A stretch of 64,000 nucleotides of DNA from Cupriavidus gilardii (GTDB taxonomy: Bacteria > Pseudomonadota > Gammaproteobacteria > Burkholderiales > Burkholderiaceae). The notes under the pieces are model-generated. The model was not told the DNA's origin. It saw nothing but the letters and a program-made list of their open reading frames with translations, and ran no database searches. The stretch is taken from the NCBI RefSeq assembly GCF_008801915.1, contig NZ_VZOV01000009.1, positions 120,544 through 184,543 of the forward strand, given 5' to 3'. Positions 35,436 through 43,909 of the stretch are shown one piece after another (position 1 is the stretch's first letter; every line of letters begins with the position of its first letter). A program made the translations under genes and the position numbers.

Positions 35436-37100
35436 TCAGGCGGCGGCGCGGATCGCCTTCGGATCCCACTCCTTGCCGGGAATCGCCGCGATCAGGCGCT
35501 GCGTGTAGTCGTGGCGCGGCGCGTCGAAGATCTGGGCCGGCGGCCCTGACTCGACCACCTTGCCCTTGTGCATGACGATCACGTGGTGGCAGATCTGCGC
35601 CGCCACGCGCAGGTCGTGCGTGATGAAGATCAGGCCGATGTCGAGCCGCTTCTGCAGCGTGGCCAGCAGCTCCAGCACCTGCGCCTGCACCGAGACGTCG
35701 AGCGCGGACACGGACTCGTCGGCCACCAGCAGCTTCGGCTCGAGCGCCAGCGCGCGAGCAATGCCGATGCGCTGGCGCTGCCCGCCGGAAAACTGGTTCG
35801 GATAGCGGTCGAACGCCGAGTCCTCCAACCCGACCAGCTGCAGCAGCTCGCGCGCGCGCGCCTCCGCCTGCTGGCGCGGCACGCCATTGGCGATCGGCCC
35901 GTCGCTGACGATCCGGCCTACGGTATGGCGCGGATTGAGCGAGGCGAAGGGGTCCTGGAAGATCATCTGCACATCCTTGCGCAGCGGGCGAAAGCGCCGT
36001 TCTGGCATCCGCGCAATGTCCTGGCCCTGGAACAGCAAGGTGCCGCCGTCGATGTCGGTCAGCCGCAGCAGGCATTTGCCGATGGTCGACTTGCCCGAGC
36101 CCGACTCGCCGACGATGCCCAGCGTCTCGCCGCGCCGCACGGCAAAGCTGACGCCGTCGACCGCATGCACCACGCGCTTGCGCGAGAACAGCCCGCCGCC
36201 AGACACATAGGTCTTGCGCAGGTCGCGCACGTCCAGCACCGTCTCCGCCGCCTGGCCGTCGGCTTCGCCGCAGCGGCCGTGCGGCACCGCGCCGATCAGC
36301 CGGCGCGTATAGGGATGCTGGGGGTGGTTCAGCACCTGCTGTGCGCTGCCCATCTCGACCAGCACGCCCTTCTCCATCACGGCGACCCGGTCGGCAATCT
36401 CCGCCACTACGCCGAAATCGTGGGTCACGAACATCACGCCCATGCCCTTTTCGGCCTGGATCCGCTTGATCAAGGCGAGGATCTGTGCCTGCGTGGTGAC
36501 GTCCAGCGCGGTGGTCGGCTCGTCGGCGATCAGCAGCGCGGGCTCCAGCGCCAGCGCCATCGCGATCACCACGCGCTGCCGCTGGCCGCCCGACAGCCGG
36601 AACGGATAGCTGTGCACCAGCGTGGCTGGATCGGGCAGGCCGACGAAATCGAGCAGTTCCAGCACGCGGCGCATGCGCGCCTCGCCCGGATAGGCGTGGT
36701 GCACGCGCATGACCTCCGCAATCTGGTCGCCGACCGTCATCACCGGATTCAGCGCGGACAGCGGCTCCTGGAATACCATCGCCATGTCCTTGCCGCGCAT
36801 CGCCAGCAAGGTGGCTTCGTCCTGCGCGAGCAGGTCCTTGCCGCGGAACAGGATGCGGCCGCCCTGCGGCTTCAGGTAGGGCGGCAGCAAGCCCATGATG
36901 GCGTTGGCGCTCATCGACTTGCCCGAGCCGGATTCGCCGACGATGCAGAGGATCTCGCCGGCGTGCAGGTCATAGGAGATGTCGCGCACCGCGTAGGGGC
37001 GGTCGCCGCCCTTGGGCAGGGCAATGGTCAGGTCGCGAATCGACAGCAGCGGCGCGGCGACAGACTGGTTCTGGGGGTGCGGCATCGATTGAACGGTCAT
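35436..37100 (-). CDS. Fused dipeptide-type ABC transporter ATPase (DppD-DppF)
   Basis: A 554-residue protein with two complete ATPase domains in one chain. Domain 1: Walker [13 protein letters not shown], signature [15 protein letters not shown], Walker [14 protein letters not shown]. Domain 2: [42 protein letters not shown]. Both also have the oligopeptide-ABC C-terminal extension near their ends ([36 protein letters not shown]). The start at 37100 has an AGGGAG site; an ATG at 37115 overlapping the permease stop is possible. It powers import through the two permeases upstream. Confidence 0.93.
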   Translation of the reverse strand: MTVQSMPHPQNQSVAAPLLSIRDLTIALPKGGDRPYAVRDISYDLHAGEILCIVGESGSGKSMSANAIMGLLPPYLKPQGGRILFRGKDLLAQDEATLLAMRGKDMAMVFQEPLSALNPVMTVGDQIAEVMRVHHAYPGEARMRRVLELLDFVGLPDPATLVHSYPFRLSGGQRQRVVIAMALALEPALLIADEPTTALDVTTQAQILALIKRIQAEKGMGVMFVTHDFGVVAEIADRVAVMEKGVLVEMGSAQQVLNHPQHPYTRRLIGAVPHGRCGEADGQAAETVLDVRDLRKTYVSGGGLFSRKRVVHAVDGVSFAVRRGETLGIVGESGSGKSTIGKCLLRLTDIDGGTLLFQGQDIARMPERRFRPLRKDVQMIFQDPFASLNPRHTVGRIVSDGPIANGVPRQQAEARARELLQLVGLEDSAFDRYPNQFSGGQRQRIGIARALALEPKLLVADESVSALDVSVQAQVLELLATLQKRLDIGLIFITHDLRVAAQICHHVIVMHKGKVVESGPPAQIFDAPRHDYTQRLIAAIPGKEWDPKAIRAAA

Positions 37101-37111
37101 GGCTCGCTCCC

Positions 37112-37951
37112 TCATTCGCCGCGGCGGCGCAGCTGCGGATTCATGGCGTCGTTCAAGCCTTCTCCGATCAGGTTGATGGACAGTACCGTCAGCAGGATCG
37201 CCACGCCGGGCCACACGCTCATCCACCAGGCTTCGCGGATCATCGTGCGGGCCGCGCCGATCATGAAGCCCCAGCTCATCATGTTGCGGTCGCCCAGTCC
37301 CAGGAAGGACAGCGCGGACTCGGTCAGGATGGCGGTCGCGACCATGAACGAGGCCGACACGATGATCGGCGACATCGCATTGGGCAGGATCTGCGTGGCG
37401 ATGATGCGCAGCGGCTTCTGGCCGATCACCACCGCGGCCTGCACGAACTCGCGCTGCTTCAGCGACAGGAATTCGCTGCGCACCAGGCGCGCCACCGGCG
37501 GCCAGGACACCACCGAAATGGCGCCGACGATCGAATAGATCGACGGATTGAAGATCGCGACGATCACCACCGCCATCGCCAGTTGCGGAATGGTCTGGAA
37601 GAACTCGGTGAAGCGCATCAGCGCGTCGTCGATGCGGCCGCCGCAGTAGCCGGCCACCGCGCCGATCAGGATGCCGAACAGCAGCGCCACCGCGGTGGAG
37701 ATCACGCCGACCAGCAGCGACACGCGCGCGCCGTACAGCATGCCCGCGGTGATGTCGCGGCCCAGCATGTCGGTGCCGAACGGATAGGCCGGATCGGCGA
37801 ACGGCTGCACCAGCGGATCGGCCACCATCAGCCAGGGCGATTCCTCGTACAGCACCGGGGCGAACAGCGCAAACGCGATCACGGCGAGCAGCACCAGCGC
37901 GCCGATCACCGCGCCGTAGTTGCGGCAATAGCGTTGCAGGAAGGCTTTCAT
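37112..37951 (-). CDS. dppC: Dipeptide-type ABC permease DppC
   Basis: Inner-membrane permease of 279 residues, about six helices, with the BPD permease loop EFLSLKQREFVQAAVVIGQKPLRIIATQILPNAMSPIIV and the DppC/OppC-type N-terminus (YPFGTDMLGRDITAGMLYGARVSLLVG). The ATG overlaps the dppB stop (ATGA). Works with DppB and the fused ATPase; substrate probably a peptide or N-acylated amino compound. Confidence 0.93.
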   Translation of the reverse strand: MKAFLQRYCRNYGAVIGALVLLAVIAFALFAPVLYEESPWLMVADPLVQPFADPAYPFGTDMLGRDITAGMLYGARVSLLVGVISTAVALLFGILIGAVAGYCGGRIDDALMRFTEFFQTIPQLAMAVVIVAIFNPSIYSIVGAISVVSWPPVARLVRSEFLSLKQREFVQAAVVIGQKPLRIIATQILPNAMSPIIVSASFMVATAILTESALSFLGLGDRNMMSWGFMIGAARTMIREAWWMSVWPGVAILLTVLSINLIGEGLNDAMNPQLRRRGE

Positions 37952-38952
37952 GCGGTGACTCCCTTGCCGGCGACCGAGATGCGCGGATCGATGAAGCGAT
38001 ACAGCACGTCGGTCAGCAGGTTGAAGAAGACGACGAGGGCCGACGTCACGAAGAAGATGCCCAGCAGCAGCTGGTAGTCGCGCTGCAGCAGCGCGTCGAA
38101 CATCAGGCGGCCGATGCCGGGCCACGAGAACACCGTCTCGGTCAGCACCGCGCCGCCGGCCATCTGGCCGAGCTGGATGCCGGCGAAGGTGATCACCGGC
38201 AGCAGCGCGTTGCGCAGCACGTGCACGCGGATCACCCGGCTGGCCGGCACGCCCTTGGCGCGCGCGGTCTTGACGTAATCCATGCCCATCACCTCCAGCA
38301 TCGAGGCGCGGGTCAGCCGCACATAGACCGCCATGAAGAAGCAGCCCAGCGAGATCGTCGGCAGGATCATGTGCAGCGCCACGTCCTTGACACGCGCCAT
38401 GCCGGTGTAGCCCGCGCCGATGGTTTCCATGCCGAAGGCCGGCAGCCAGCCGAGCACCACCGAGAACAGGATGATCGCCATCAGCGACAGCCAGAACAGC
38501 GGCGTCGCGTACAGCAGCAGCGCGCCGGACATCACCGCGCTGTCGATCCAGCGGCGGCGGTTCTCGTAGCGCGTCCGCGCGGCGATCACGCCGAGCAGCA
38601 CGCCCAGCACGATCGAGAAGACAAAGGCGCCGCTCATCAGCAGGAAGGTCGCCGGCAGGCGGTCCAGGATCAGGTCCAGCACCGGCAGATGGTTGCGGTA
38701 CGAGTAGCCCAGGTCGAGCTGGGCCACGCCCTTCAGATAGATGCCGAGCTGCGTCAGCAGCGGCTTGTCGAGGCCGAACTGCTCGCGCAGCTGGCCGACG
38801 AACGCGGCATCGCCGGCGCCGGCCTCGCCCGCCATCACGGTCGCGGGATCGCCCGGCGCGAGGCGGATCAGGAAGAAGTTGATGATGACGACGCCGAGCA
38901 CGACCACGACGGCCTTGCCAAGACGCGATATCAGGAAGGAAAGGAAATTCAC
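37948..38952 (-). CDS. dppB: Dipeptide-type ABC permease DppB
   Basis: Permease of 334 residues with six helices. The N-terminus VVVVLGVVIINFFLIRLAPGDPATVMAGEAG is the DppB signature; the coupling loop is MGMDYVKTARAKGVPASRVIRVHVLRNALLPVITFAG. The start is GTG at 38952, fixed by family alignment; the ORF runs further upstream through the dppA-dppB spacer without similarity. It follows dppA by about 95 bp containing a hairpin. Confidence 0.92.
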   Translation of the reverse strand: MNFLSFLISRLGKAVVVVLGVVIINFFLIRLAPGDPATVMAGEAGAGDAAFVGQLREQFGLDKPLLTQLGIYLKGVAQLDLGYSYRNHLPVLDLILDRLPATFLLMSGAFVFSIVLGVLLGVIAARTRYENRRRWIDSAVMSGALLLYATPLFWLSLMAIILFSVVLGWLPAFGMETIGAGYTGMARVKDVALHMILPTISLGCFFMAVYVRLTRASMLEVMGMDYVKTARAKGVPASRVIRVHVLRNALLPVITFAGIQLGQMAGGAVLTETVFSWPGIGRLMFDALLQRDYQLLLGIFFVTSALVVFFNLLTDVLYRFIDPRISVAGKGVTA

Positions 38953-38993
38953 GGCAGGCTCCACTGACTTCGTGGTGGCGGTCACGCTGTCCC

Positions 38994-39023
38994 CTGCCCT
39001 CTCCCGCAGGCGCGAGAGGGCAG
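38994..39023 (-). repeat. Intercistronic hairpin between dppA and dppB
   Basis: A 10-bp stem (CTGCCCTCTC / GAGAGGGCAG) encloses a 10-nt GC-rich loop. It is related to the CTCTCCCGC palindromes near 1.4 kb. Lying 3' of the binding-protein gene, it may stabilise dppA mRNA or partly stop transcription so that DppA is made in excess; this is common in ABC operons but not shown here. Confidence 0.6.
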
Positions 39024-39047
39024 AAAACAAGGGGCGACGAACGCGGC

Positions 39048-40652
39048 TCAGTTCTTCTCGATCGAGACGTTGTCGAACGACTCGTTCAGGCCGATCGCCG
39101 TGGTCACCAGGTTCTTCACGTTCTTGCGGTAGAGCGTCGGGAACTCCAGCTCGAACAGGTTGGCGTTGGCGACGTCGTTGACCAGGATCCGCTGCACCTC
39201 GCTATAGAGCTTCTGGCGCTCGGCCGGATCCATGGTCGCGCCCGCCTTGGTCCACAGCTCGTCGGCCTTCGGATTGTTGTAGCCCTGCACGTTGGCGAAC
39301 GGCGTGCCCTTGACGATATTGCGCGCCACGTACAGCCGCTCCACGCCCAGCGCCGGATCGCCGTACTGGTAGGTGTAGGTGGTGGTCAGGTCGAAATCCC
39401 AGTTGCTGACCCGCGCGGCCCAGGTGCCGGCGTCGGCCGATTCGATGCTGACCTTGAAGCCCAGCTGCTCGAGCATCTGCTTGGTGTACTCGTCCAGCCG
39501 ATCCCAGTTGGCCCCGTACGAGGTCGCCAGGATCTTGATCGGGTACTGGCCGACATTGACGCCCGACTCCTTGATCAGGTCGCGTGCCTTCTTCAGGTTG
39601 AAGTCCATGCTCGGCATGTTCTTGTCGAAGAACAGCGTGGTCGACGCGAACGGGCTGACCGCCGGCTTGCCCATGCCGAAGAAGATGTTGTTGACGATCA
39701 TCTTGCGGTTCAGCGCATGCATCACCGCCTGGCGGACCTTGACGTTGTCGAACGGCGGCTTGCGCTGGTTCATCAGCATGCTGGCCATCGGCGAGAACAG
39801 CTCCCAACCCTTGGTGGTGTATTCCACGTTAGGCAACGCGCGCAGGCGCTTGACGTCGACGTTGTCGACATCGCCGCCGCGCAGCACCTGTACGTCGCCC
39901 TTTTCGAACGCCACCGCGCGGGAGGCCGAATCGGGAATCACGTAGAAGACCAGCTCGTCCAGATATGGCTTGCCCTTCTTCCAGTAGTTCGGGTTCCTCG
40001 CCAGCTTGATGTAGGCACCCTTCTTCCACTCCTTGAACATGAAGGGGCCGGTGCCGACCGGCTTCTGGTTGGCCGGGTTGTTGCGGTAGTCGGTGCCCTC
40101 GTACAGATGCCTGGGCATCATCGGCATGGTGCCGGTCTCGAACATCGAGATGAACGGCGGGAACGGTTCCTTCAGCTTGATTTCGACCGTGGTGTCGTTG
40201 ACTGCGCGAATCGACGCCATGTACTTGTTCAGCACGGCGCGCGTGCGCACATGGACCTCGCGCAGCAGCTTGTCGATCGAGAACACCACGTCGGCCGAGG
40301 TGAACGGCTTGCCGTCGTGCCACTTGACGCCGCTCTGCAGCTCGAAGGTATAGGTCAGGCCGTCGGGCGAGATCTTCCACGACTTGGCCAGCTCGGGCTG
40401 GGGCTTCAGGTCCGGCGTGTAGGTCAGCAGGCCCTGATAGATCTTGCCGGCGATGTACTGCGTCGGCGCCTGCGAATTGAGGGCGCTGACCAGGATCGGC
40501 GGCTCGGGCTGCACGATGCCGGACAGCGTGCCGCCGGTGGTCTGGGCGGCGGCGTTGCCGGCCGGCAGCGCCAGCGGCAACAGGGACAGGCCTGCCGCCG
40601 CGATCGCCAGCGAAGCCAGGCGCTGTTGAAAGCGCGTCGTAACTCGTTTCAT
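39048..40652 (-). CDS. dppA: ABC substrate-binding protein, SBP_bac_5 type (DppA-like)
   Basis: Periplasmic binding protein of 534 residues. Signal peptide about 1-36 (ends AAAQ). The family signature is DLKPQPELAKSWKISPDGLTYTFELQSGVKWHDGKPFTSADVVFSI, with a second lobe near residues 260-480 and NIVKGTPFANVQGYNNPKADELW. The start is decided by an AAGGAAAC site and the signal peptide. It delivers substrate to DppBC. It follows the M20 deacylase gene, which fits uptake of an N-acyl amino acid or dipeptide. Confidence 0.94.
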   Translation of the reverse strand: MKRVTTRFQQRLASLAIAAAGLSLLPLALPAGNAAAQTTGGTLSGIVQPEPPILVSALNSQAPTQYIAGKIYQGLLTYTPDLKPQPELAKSWKISPDGLTYTFELQSGVKWHDGKPFTSADVVFSIDKLLREVHVRTRAVLNKYMASIRAVNDTTVEIKLKEPFPPFISMFETGTMPMMPRHLYEGTDYRNNPANQKPVGTGPFMFKEWKKGAYIKLARNPNYWKKGKPYLDELVFYVIPDSASRAVAFEKGDVQVLRGGDVDNVDVKRLRALPNVEYTTKGWELFSPMASMLMNQRKPPFDNVKVRQAVMHALNRKMIVNNIFFGMGKPAVSPFASTTLFFDKNMPSMDFNLKKARDLIKESGVNVGQYPIKILATSYGANWDRLDEYTKQMLEQLGFKVSIESADAGTWAARVSNWDFDLTTTYTYQYGDPALGVERLYVARNIVKGTPFANVQGYNNPKADELWTKAGATMDPAERQKLYSEVQRILVNDVANANLFELEFPTLYRKNVKNLVTTAIGLNESFDNVSIEKN

Positions 40653-40706
40653 CGGCTCGTTTCCTTGTCGTTGTGAACAGCGGGTACTGATGGCACCTAC
40701 GGAGTC

Positions 40707-40742
40707 GCAAACTGAGGCGCAAACTGAAGCGCAAGCTGAGGC
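40707..40742. repeat. 12-bp tandem repeat upstream of dppA
   Basis: Three consecutive units GCAAACTGAGGC, GCAAACTGAAGC, GCAAGCTGAGGC in the 144-bp spacer between the M20 gene and dppA. Could be a binding-site array for a regulator of the transporter or a neutral repeat. Confidence 0.8.
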
Positions 40743-40763
40743 ACTGCTTTGCATGGATCGCGT

Positions 40764-40782
40764 CCCGTCACGCCGTGACGGG
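40764..40782 (-). terminator. Hairpin after the M20 deacylase gene
   Basis: CCCGTCACG / CGTGACGGG, a perfect 9-bp stem around one base, 15 bp past the M20 stop. No T-run follows, so it may only partly stop transcription or simply protect the mRNA end; dppA follows 112 bp further on. Confidence 0.45.
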
Positions 40783-40796
40783 GCGCATGGCCGGCG

Positions 40797-42116
40797 TCAT
40801 GCCCTGGCAATCGGCTCCACACCGCACCAGTCGTGCAGGAACTGCGCCAACGTGGTGGTCACCCGCACCATGCTGTCGAGCGACACGGATTCGTCGATGC
40901 CGTGGATGTTGCGGGCGATGGGCCCGTAGCACGTCACCGGGGTATCGAGCATCAGGCGGAAATGGCGCGCATCGGTGGTCGCGGTCGTGGCCTCGCGCTT
41001 GACCGGCTCGCCGTGGACCTTGCGATGGGCCTCGGCCAGCGCCTGCATGCTGGGCACGTCGAGATCGAACTCGCAGCCCGGCGCATGAAAGCCCTCGTAG
41101 CGGATATTCAGTTCGAGATTGCTCTCCAGCCGCGCGACGGTGGCGCGGATGCGCGCCTCGACGATGGCCTTCGTCTCGTCGATGTCCATATGCGGATAGA
41201 AGCCGATGCGCACGCCCAGCGTGCAGGTGCACGGCACCGAGGAATTCCATTCGCCGCCGTGGATCTGCCCGAGATTGAAGTTGATCGGGTGGGCATGTTC
41301 GCGGTACACCGGCGGGCGGTTCTCCGGCCGGTTCCATTCGGCCTCGAGCTCGCGCAGGTCTTCCATCACCGCGACGCCCGCCTCGACCGGATTGACGCCC
41401 GACGTCATGTACGCCGCGTGGGCCGGCTTTCCGGTCAGTTCGATGAACATCCAGTAGACGCCGACCTGCGCGCTCATCAGCCCCTCGCCGAGCGGCTCGG
41501 GAATGATCACGGTATCGAAGGCGGCCAGCTTGCCGGCGCCCACCGCGCTGCGCAGCGCCGCCACGGTGGCCAGCGCGCCGTTGCCGGTGTTCTCTTCCTC
41601 GAGTACCGCGTTGAACCCCACCGCACCGGCCGGCTGCACGCCCAGCGCGCGCAGCGCCTTGAACGCGGCCAGCGCGCAGACGATGCCCGCCTTCATGTCG
41701 CCGGCGCCGCGGCCATAGAGCCAGCCGTCCTCGACCACCGGCATGTACGGCGGATTGCGCCACATCGATTCGGGGCCGGTGGGCACCACGTCGAGATGGC
41801 CGTTGAACAGTACCGAGCGGCCACCCTTCGCGGCAGGCCGATGCGTGGCCAGCAGGTTGTAGCGGCCGCCGTCCGGACAGCACGGCGGCGAGAACAGCGG
41901 CAGATGCCTGATGGCATCGGCGCGCAGCTCGATGCGCTCCGATGCGAGTCCCAGATCGCGCAAGGCCGCCTCGATGAATTCCGCCGCGGGCTGCTCCTGC
42001 CCCGAGGGGCTGGCCGCGGCGACAAAGCCCGACAGCGTCTCGACCATATAGGGCAACAGCGAGCGCACGGCGCCGGCGATGTCGGTGGTACTGAGGTGGC
42101 TTGCCGAATCTTGCAT
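40797..42116 (-). CDS. M20-family deacylase (ArgE/DapE type)
   Basis: A 439-residue zinc amidohydrolase. Motifs: LFNGHLDVVPTGPESMW (metal His and Asp), GRGAGDMKAGIVCAL (bridging Asp), NAVLEEENTGNGAL (catalytic Glu), then a dimerisation domain and a C-terminal metal His (TTDARHFRLM). ATG at 42116 has an AAGGAG site. It is the first gene of the minus-strand cluster and divergent from the MocR regulator. Likely removes an acyl or aminoacyl group from the imported substrate. Confidence 0.92.
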   Translation of the reverse strand: MQDSASHLSTTDIAGAVRSLLPYMVETLSGFVAAASPSGQEQPAAEFIEAALRDLGLASERIELRADAIRHLPLFSPPCCPDGGRYNLLATHRPAAKGGRSVLFNGHLDVVPTGPESMWRNPPYMPVVEDGWLYGRGAGDMKAGIVCALAAFKALRALGVQPAGAVGFNAVLEEENTGNGALATVAALRSAVGAGKLAAFDTVIIPEPLGEGLMSAQVGVYWMFIELTGKPAHAAYMTSGVNPVEAGVAVMEDLRELEAEWNRPENRPPVYREHAHPINFNLGQIHGGEWNSSVPCTCTLGVRIGFYPHMDIDETKAIVEARIRATVARLESNLELNIRYEGFHAPGCEFDLDVPSMQALAEAHRKVHGEPVKREATTATTDARHFRLMLDTPVTCYGPIARNIHGIDESVSLDSMVRVTTTLAQFLHDWCGVEPIARA

Positions 42117-42204
42117 GAGGGCTCCTTGGAACACCGGGCTGCGAGGCTCGCCGATGTGAAAACTGCTTGCACCGGCACGCGATGGGTGGGAAATTAGCGC
42201 ACAG

Positions 42205-42266
42205 TTGGCACCATAGATAGGTCCATATTTGCCGTTTTTGCTGGAGCCATTTTGAAAGAGTCCATT
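42205..42266. promoter_or_regulatory. Probable MocR operator region with repeated CCAT sites
   Basis: In the 135-bp spacer between the divergent M20 and MocR genes, the motifs GCACCATA, GGTCCATA, GAGCCATT and AGTCCATT occur with the CCAT at 42211, 42223, 42247 and 42262. The first two are 12 bp apart in direct orientation. GabR/MocR regulators bind direct repeats (ATACCA in Bacillus), so these are candidate sites for control of both directions. Confidence 0.45.
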
Positions 42267-43847
42267 CTGTCCGAGCTGCTGCTGCAACGGCTGGAACGGC
42301 CGGCCGACGGCAGCGCCGACAAGGCCGGCATGCACATGAACCGGCAGGTCTACCAGATCATTCGCCAGGAAATCCTTGCGGGTACGATCCCCGCGGGCTG
42401 CAAGCTGCCCGCTTCGCGGATGCTGGCGAAAGAGGTCGGGGTGTCGCGCAACACGGTGCTGTACGCCTACGAGCAGTTGTTGGCCGAGGGCTATGTCACG
42501 GCGTCGACGGGAAGTGGCACCTTTGTGTCGCACACCTTTCCCGACCATAGTGCATTGCACAAGGTTGGCGCCGGCAATGGCACCATCACCGTGCCTGCAG
42601 CGCAGCAAAACCCGAACCGCTTTGCGTTGTCGCGGCGCGGCCAGCATCTGGTGTCGCATGCCGGTGCGTCAGATCGCCAATGGGGCGCGTTCATGGCCGG
42701 CGTGCCCGACGTCTCGCTGTTCCCGCGCGCGGTATGGACCCGGCTGCTGAACAAGCATTGGCGCGAGCCGCGTCCAGAGCTGCTGACCTATGCGCACAAC
42801 GGCGGCTATCTGCCGCTGCGCCGCGTCCTCGCGGAGCATCTGCGCCTGGCCCGCGGCGTCCGTTGCGATGCCGAACAGATCATCATGACGACGGGCATCC
42901 ATCAGGCGATCGACCTGATCGCGCGCCTGCTGGCCGATCCCGGCGACAAGGCCTGGATGGAAGACCCGGGCTACTGGGGCACGCGCAGCCTGCTGTCGAA
43001 CTCGGGCGTGGAGCCGATCCCGGTCCCGGTCGATGGCGAAGGCATCGCACCGGACGCCGCCACGCTGCAGAATCCGCCCCGCTTCATCTTTGCGACGCCG
43101 TCGCATCAGTACCCGCTCGGCACCGTGATGAGCCTGTCGCGCCGGCGCATGCTGCTCGAATACGCGCGCCAGCGCGGCGTCTGGATCGTCGAGGACGACT
43201 ACGACAGCGAATTCCGCTTCGAGGGCCGCCCACTCGCTTCGCTGCAAGGGCTCGACGAGCACGATCGCGTGATCTACATGGGCACGTTTTCGAAGACGCT
43301 GTTTCCCGGCATCCGCATGGGCTTCATGGTGTTGCCCAAACCGCTGGCCCCGCATTTCGCCATCGGCCTGTCCGAGCTGTTCCGCGAGGGACAGCTGATC
43401 CAGCAGGCCGTGCTGGCCGACTTCATCGAGGAAGGGCACTACGCCACCCACATCCGGCGCATGCGCTTGCGTTATGCGCAGCGGCAGAGCCTGCTGCGCG
43501 AAGCCATCGCCGAGCGCTTCGGCGCGGACTGGCCCACGTCGACGCACGAGGCCGGGCTGCACCTGGTCATGCATCTGCCGCCCGGCGCCGACGACCTTGG
43601 CATCAGCATGGCGGCACGCACGCAGGGCCTGAGCGCGCGGCCGCTGTCGCGCTATTACTGCGACGAGACGCAGGCGCGGCAGGGACTGCTGATGGGCTAT
43701 GCCTGCGTGCCCGAGGAAGAGATCGGACCGGCGTTCCGCAAGCTCGCCGAGGTCATCGAGCCGGCCATGGAGCATCTGGCCCGCAAGCAGGAACCGCGAC
43801 GCGAGTCGCCGGTGAAGATCAACCGCGAGGCGTGGAGCGGCGCGTGA
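42252..43847 (+). CDS. MocR/GabR-family PLP-dependent regulator
   Basis: A 531-residue regulator: GntR-type winged helix (about 28-95, MNRQVYQIIRQEILAGTIPAGCKLPASRMLAKEVGVSRNTV) joined to a class I aminotransferase-like domain that binds PLP (lysine in GTFSKTLFPGIRMG, about residue 348). The start is TTG at 42252: a GGAG six bases before it and the conserved LLLQRL segment support it, while the first ATG is at 42330. It is divergent from the deacylase and very probably controls the GABA-type catabolic region using an amino-compound/PLP adduct as effector. Confidence 0.9.
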   Translation: MKESILSELLLQRLERPADGSADKAGMHMNRQVYQIIRQEILAGTIPAGCKLPASRMLAKEVGVSRNTVLYAYEQLLAEGYVTASTGSGTFVSHTFPDHSALHKVGAGNGTITVPAAQQNPNRFALSRRGQHLVSHAGASDRQWGAFMAGVPDVSLFPRAVWTRLLNKHWREPRPELLTYAHNGGYLPLRRVLAEHLRLARGVRCDAEQIIMTTGIHQAIDLIARLLADPGDKAWMEDPGYWGTRSLLSNSGVEPIPVPVDGEGIAPDAATLQNPPRFIFATPSHQYPLGTVMSLSRRRMLLEYARQRGVWIVEDDYDSEFRFEGRPLASLQGLDEHDRVIYMGTFSKTLFPGIRMGFMVLPKPLAPHFAIGLSELFREGQLIQQAVLADFIEEGHYATHIRRMRLRYAQRQSLLREAIAERFGADWPTSTHEAGLHLVMHLPPGADDLGISMAARTQGLSARPLSRYYCDETQARQGLLMGYACVPEEEIGPAFRKLAEVIEPAMEHLARKQEPRRESPVKINREAWSGA

Positions 43848-43909
43848 CCGCACCGCGCAATGCCGCGCCCTTTTCCCCTACCCCTTCGCTCCCGCTACAA
43901 GACTCGTTC

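Noticed and set aside
32183..35575. Very long open frame (about 1130 codons) on the plus strand opposite gabD/gabT
   Set aside because: It is the antisense shadow of well-supported genes in high-GC DNA, Arg/Gly/His-rich with no family similarity and no ribosome site.
24421..43847. The catabolic region as a biosynthetic gene cluster or genomic island
   Set aside because: No synthetase, ligase, integrase, tRNA or IS was found, and base composition is like the surroundings; all members are transport or degradation enzymes.
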